NCBI GenBank assembly: GCA_964345395.1
Contig: CAYFRA010000005.1
Coordinates: forward strand, 1 to 52,052
Direction of reading: 5' to 3'
Length of the DNA stretch: 52,052 nucleotides
DNA from: UPXZ01 sp964345395
Lineage (GTDB): Bacteria > Bacteroidota > Bacteroidia > Bacteroidales > Paludibacteraceae
Part shown: piece by piece, positions 49,126 through 52,052 of the stretch
Numbering within the stretch: the stretch's first letter is position 1
How the letters are laid out: every line of letters starts with the position of its first letter
The notes under the pieces: generated by a model
Databases searched by the model: none
Seen by the model: only the letters and a program-made list of their open reading frames with translations
What the model was told of the DNA's origin: nothing
Translations under genes and position numbers: made by a program

Positions 49126-50529
49126 CTACTTTTTAATATTTGGTAATTCCAAACCATATCCTTTTTTCTTATCTTCAGCTTTTAGCCAGAAACTAAGTAT
49201 GAGTGCCAACACTCCAAATGATGCAAAGATAATCATTGGGAGAGTATAATTGTATTTCAAATCGGCACCCTGTTTGATGGCCTCACTAACTCCTGGATTG
49301 CTCGCTTTCAATGCCCAACCAATAAGAATTGGGGTAAGCATAAGACCAATATTTTGAATCCAGAAAATAATAGAATAAGCCGAACCGAGCACTTTATTGT
49401 CCACTAATTTTGGAACACTTGGCCACAAAGAAGCCGGAACCAAAGAGAACGATACTCCCAAAATAATGATAGCAGTTAATGCTACTCCAAATGTAAACTG
49501 TTCAGCTGGTACAAGTGCAAAAATTAAATGACATATAATTACTAATAACGAACCCAACATCAACATCGTTGCTCCAAGCCCTTTGTTATCGATAAACCAT
49601 CCCAATAGCGGAGTGAGTATCATAGCACCGATAGGGAAGTAAGAAAATAGATTGCCAGCCTCGGCGGTTGTCATATCTAATCGGCTCTCCAACATTCCTG
49701 TTGCAAACTTTTGGAATGGGAAAATTGCAGAGTAGAATAATACGCAAAGTCCTGCTACGATTAAAAATGTTTTTGATGTAAAAATTGCTTTCAAATCGCT
49801 AACTTTAAACTCCTCATCTTCTGATTGACTGCCTTGTGATGCTAAATCTTGTTGATCTAATTTTCTATCAAAGAAGAAATAGACAGAGAAGGTCAGCAGG
49901 CCAATAAGCAATAATAAAGTGCCGACACCTACAGATAGCGTGATAGACCCAGTCTCTGCTAAATAGGGTGACAAACGGAATACGGCAAACACACCCAATC
50001 TGGCAATAGCCATTTCAAGACCCATAGCCAAAGCCAACTCTTTGCCAGTAAACCACTTAACAATACCTTTAGATACGGTGATTCCAGCCATTTCGACACC
50101 ACAACCAAAAATAGCAAAACCTATACTTGCCACTTTTGCCGACGGTTGAAATTGAGTCAAGAAAGAATTGAAGAAATTGTAACCAAAACCACCATTGTTA
50201 AATAAATCGCTAATACCATATAGCTTGATAGAGGCTCCGAGTAGCATAATAAAACCAGATAAAATGGCGGTATATCTAACACCTATTTTATCTAAAATAA
50301 TACCCGCAAAGATCAAAAAGAATACAAATACATTTAAGAAGTATTCAGAACCTGCTACAGCTCCAAATGTTTCGGGCGACCAGTTTAAATTTCTTTCTAA
50401 CAATGAACTTAATGGTGCGAGTACATCGATAAACATATAGGCAAAAAACATGGTACTCGATAAGAGAAGAAGTACTACCCAACGAACCCATTTTGAGTCG
50501 CGTAGTGTGTGTCCGATTTTTTGTGTCAT
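49126..50529 (-). CDS. MFS transporter (12 transmembrane helices)
   Basis: 467-residue inner-membrane transporter with two blocks of six helices and a central polar loop (about residues 222-245, KLDQQDLASQGSQSEDEEFK). Helix edges carry MFS-type pieces such as DKIGVRYTAILSG after helix 2 and GWFIDNKGLGATMLM after helix 8. The substrate is not clear; the co-transcribed phosphoglucomutase hints at a sugar or sugar-acid, but such pairing alone is weak evidence. A minus-strand TAGCTTTG box lies 38 bases upstream. Confidence 0.88.
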   Translation of the reverse strand: MTQKIGHTLRDSKWVRWVVLLLLSSTMFFAYMFIDVLAPLSSLLERNLNWSPETFGAVAGSEYFLNVFVFFLIFAGIILDKIGVRYTAILSGFIMLLGASIKLYGISDLFNNGGFGYNFFNSFLTQFQPSAKVASIGFAIFGCGVEMAGITVSKGIVKWFTGKELALAMGLEMAIARLGVFAVFRLSPYLAETGSITLSVGVGTLLLLIGLLTFSVYFFFDRKLDQQDLASQGSQSEDEEFKVSDLKAIFTSKTFLIVAGLCVLFYSAIFPFQKFATGMLESRLDMTTAEAGNLFSYFPIGAMILTPLLGWFIDNKGLGATMLMLGSLLVIICHLIFALVPAEQFTFGVALTAIIILGVSFSLVPASLWPSVPKLVDNKVLGSAYSIIFWIQNIGLMLTPILIGWALKASNPGVSEAIKQGADLKYNYTLPMIIFASFGVLALILSFWLKAEDKKKGYGLELPNIKK

Positions 50530-50566
50530 AATTATTATTTTCTAAGTTATACAAGTTTTGAATTTA

Positions 50567-50574
50567 CAAAGCTA
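50567..50574 (-). promoter_or_regulatory. Candidate -7 element for the MFS-phosphoglucomutase operon
   Basis: Minus-strand TAGCTTTG matches TANNTTTG, 38 bases before the MFS ATG. No good -33 partner is visible. Confidence 0.42.
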
Positions 50575-50652
50575 ACTATTTTTTTTAGCTTAATCTTGTT
50601 TTTATTGATATTTTTATCAATGAAATCAATGTGAGTTTTATCTGAATATATT

Positions 50653-51153
50653 CTATTTGATTCTCTCGTAGATACAAAATGAGTAAGGATACTTGTTTTT
50701 TTCATCAGGATTGTGATCTTCACAGCTCACAAGTTGCCACTTATCATCTTCCCAATCAGGGAAGTAAGTATCAGCTTCAAATTCGGAGTGAACCCAAGTG
50801 ATATAAAGTTTGTCTAACAGGTTTGACTCTAAAGCTTGTTTGTAGATAGATGCTCCCCCCATAATAAAAACCTTTTTTTCGTTTTTGCAGAGCTCAATTG
50901 CTTTTTTTAATGAGTTCACTTCGATATGCGACTCTATATTTTTATTGGCTTTTCGAGTTAGTACGATATTTTTACGATTTGGTAATGGTCTGATTGGCAA
51001 ACCATCATAAGTAACTCTTCCCATAATAACTGGATGACCAAGCGTAATATTCTTAAAATACTTCAAATCGGCAGGCAGATGCCAAGGCATCACACCATCT
51101 TTACCGATAGCATAATCTTGTGCAATAGCAACAATCAAAGAAATTTCTGGCAT
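50653..51153 (-). CDS. folA: Dihydrofolate reductase
   Basis: 166-residue NADPH-dependent reductase regenerating tetrahydrofolate. The N-terminal AIAQDYAIGKDGVMPWHLPADLKYFK pattern (read in short pieces) holds the active-site Asp in PADLKYF; the cofactor segments are VIMGRVTYDGLP, NIVLTRK and VFIMGGASIYKQAL. Length is normal. The gene starts 12 bases after thyA, so ThyA, which oxidises methylene-THF to DHF, is made with the enzyme that recycles the product. Confidence 0.95.
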   Translation of the reverse strand: MPEISLIVAIAQDYAIGKDGVMPWHLPADLKYFKNITLGHPVIMGRVTYDGLPIRPLPNRKNIVLTRKANKNIESHIEVNSLKKAIELCKNEKKVFIMGGASIYKQALESNLLDKLYITWVHSEFEADTYFPDWEDDKWQLVSCEDHNPDEKNKYPYSFCIYERIK

Positions 51154-51165
51154 AATACTGTTTAT

Positions 51166-51960
51166 CTAAATGGCAACTTCACCCTTGATATGCGGATGAG
51201 GATTGTAGTTTGTTAGTTCAAAGTCCGAATACTGAAAATCAAAAATAGATTTAATATCAGGGTTTATTTTCATTTCGGGTAGCTGTCTTACATCACGAGT
51301 AAGTTGTAGTTTAACCTGCTCAATATGATTGGAGTAGATATGTACATCACCCATCGTATGTACAAAATCACCAGCCTTCAACCCGGTTACTTGTGCCATC
51401 ATTTTCAATAGTAAAGCATACGAAGCAATATTAAAAGGTACACCTAAAAAGACATCAGCACTGCGTTGATAAAGTTGCAGACTCAATTTGCCATCAGCAA
51501 CATAAAATTGAAAAAAAGCATGACAAGGAGGGAGGTTCATATTTGATAGGTCGGCAACATTCCACGCACTCACAATTATCCGCCGAGAGTCGGGATTGTT
51601 TTTTATTGCATCGACAGCTTGTTTTATTTGGTCAATATGTCCTCCGTTATAATCAGGCCACGAACGCCATTGATAGCCATAAATATGACCCAGATCACCA
51701 TTCTCGTCAGCCCATTCATTCCAAATCCGAACCCCATTTTCAGTTAAATATTTGGTGTTGGTGTCACCTGCCAAAAACCAAAGCAGCTCATGAATAATTG
51801 ACTTTAAATGCAGCTTTTTTGTTGTTAACACAGGAAAACCATCCTCTAAATTAAATCGCATTTGATGCCCAAAAAGACTGATAGTACCTGTTCCAGTACG
51901 GTCTTCTTTCTCTATTCCTTCATCAAGAATGCGTTGTAGTAAATCTAAATACTGTTTCAT
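51166..51960 (-). CDS. thyA: Thymidylate synthase
   Basis: Makes dTMP from dUMP with methylene-tetrahydrofolate. I start at the ATG at 51960 (MKQYLDLLQRILDEG), giving 264 residues, the same length as E. coli ThyA; the open frame extends 11 codons upstream, through the promoter box. Conserved elements: DRTGTGTISLFG, the catalytic Cys in LPPCHAFFQFYV, QLYQRSADVFLGVPFNIASYA, and the C-terminal HPHIKGEVAI. Operon with folA. The presence of ThyA means ThyX is not needed. Confidence 0.96.
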   Translation of the reverse strand: MKQYLDLLQRILDEGIEKEDRTGTGTISLFGHQMRFNLEDGFPVLTTKKLHLKSIIHELLWFLAGDTNTKYLTENGVRIWNEWADENGDLGHIYGYQWRSWPDYNGGHIDQIKQAVDAIKNNPDSRRIIVSAWNVADLSNMNLPPCHAFFQFYVADGKLSLQLYQRSADVFLGVPFNIASYALLLKMMAQVTGLKAGDFVHTMGDVHIYSNHIEQVKLQLTRDVRQLPEMKINPDIKSIFDFQYSDFELTNYNPHPHIKGEVAI

Positions 51961-51982
51961 ATCTTTCGTAATTTCAATTTCA

Positions 51983-51990
51983 CAAAGATA
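51983..51990 (-). promoter_or_regulatory. Candidate -7 element for thyA-folA
   Basis: Minus-strand TATCTTTG matches TANNTTTG, 23 bases before the chosen thyA ATG. It falls inside the longer open frame, which supports the shorter start. The -33 partner is weak. Confidence 0.5.
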
Positions 51991-52052
51991 CAATATTTAT
52001 GTTCAATAAGAATAGAAAGCTGTTTTAATGCATAGAAAATATTGTTTGGGAA

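Noticed and set aside
50604..50621. Inverted repeat ATTGATA-TTTT-TATCAAT between folA and the MFS gene as a terminator
   Set aside because: The 7-bp A/T stem has no T run after it on either strand, so I did not call a terminator; it may be chance in AT-rich DNA.
1..52052. tRNA genes, CRISPR arrays, insertion sequences, prophage or toxin-antitoxin genes
   Set aside because: Looked for in all intergenic regions and by product type; none found. The only repeats are short inverted repeats at terminators and the arsR palindrome.

Overview
The window is a stretch of a low-GC, AT-rich chromosome from the phylum Bacteroidota, most likely order Bacteroidales. The evidence is a complete Bat (aerotolerance) operon, a secreted nuclease with a type IX secretion (T9SS) sorting tail, a Rpb6/omega-type RNA polymerase subunit, DUF4295 and DUF4835 proteins, start codons without Shine-Dalgarno sites, and several promoters of the Bacteroidota form TTTG-N20-TANNTTTG. 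Two runs of exactly 100 N (5626-5725 and 20025-20124) look like scaffold joins, so this is probably a draft or metagenome assembly. I see no tRNA, rRNA, CRISPR array, insertion sequence or prophage. No stretch longer than about 300 bases lacks a gene.

Layout. 1-1871: 3' part of methylmalonyl-CoA mutase. 2061-2810: ribosomal protein cluster L28, L33, DUF4295, with its own promoter and terminator. 2807-11978: ftsY, rimO, an HU-like gene, a membrane HU-like/LysM gene, GDP-fucose synthesis (gmd, fcl), a sugar-phosphate transferase and a Wzi-type outer-membrane protein. 12069-14012: coaE convergent with mtaB. 14260-16209: T9SS-exported nuclease. 16307-19125: sigma-54 activator, lptE, an unknown gene and secG. 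19210-20024: a TRIC channel and an rsmE cut by the gap. 20202-29110: moxR, DUF58, an unknown membrane protein, batABCDE and a PAP2 phosphatase, closed by a strong two-way terminator. 29183-32015: a small HTH-like protein, an M20 dipeptidase and a pirin. 32042-35554: carB with a long leader. 35698-38038: an ArsR-controlled thiol-redox cassette. 38139-46276: a metallo-hydrolase, a dolichol-phosphate-mannose-synthase-like glycosyltransferase, dihydroorotase, ApbE, BamD, omega, DUF4835 and RecN. 46281-51960, minus strand: a TIGR01212 radical SAM protein, phosphoglucomutase, an MFS transporter, then folA and thyA.

How the parts fit. Most of the window is core housekeeping and cell-envelope biology: LPS transport (LptE), outer-membrane assembly (BamD), secretion (SecG, FtsY), surface glycan synthesis (Gmd, Fcl, transferase, Wzi) and nucleotide synthesis (CarB, dihydroorotase, ThyA, FolA).

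Most worth a second look: (1) the ArsR cassette at 35698-38038, where a perfect 16-bp palindrome overlaps the promoter and all six genes carry at least two cysteines; (2) the carB leader, where a 45-codon upstream ORF runs through a perfect intrinsic terminator; (3) a predicted protein at 5528-6391 linking an HU-like domain across the inner membrane to a LysM domain; (4) a dihydroorotase with Gln in place of the first metal-binding His. None of these is proven novel from sequence alone.
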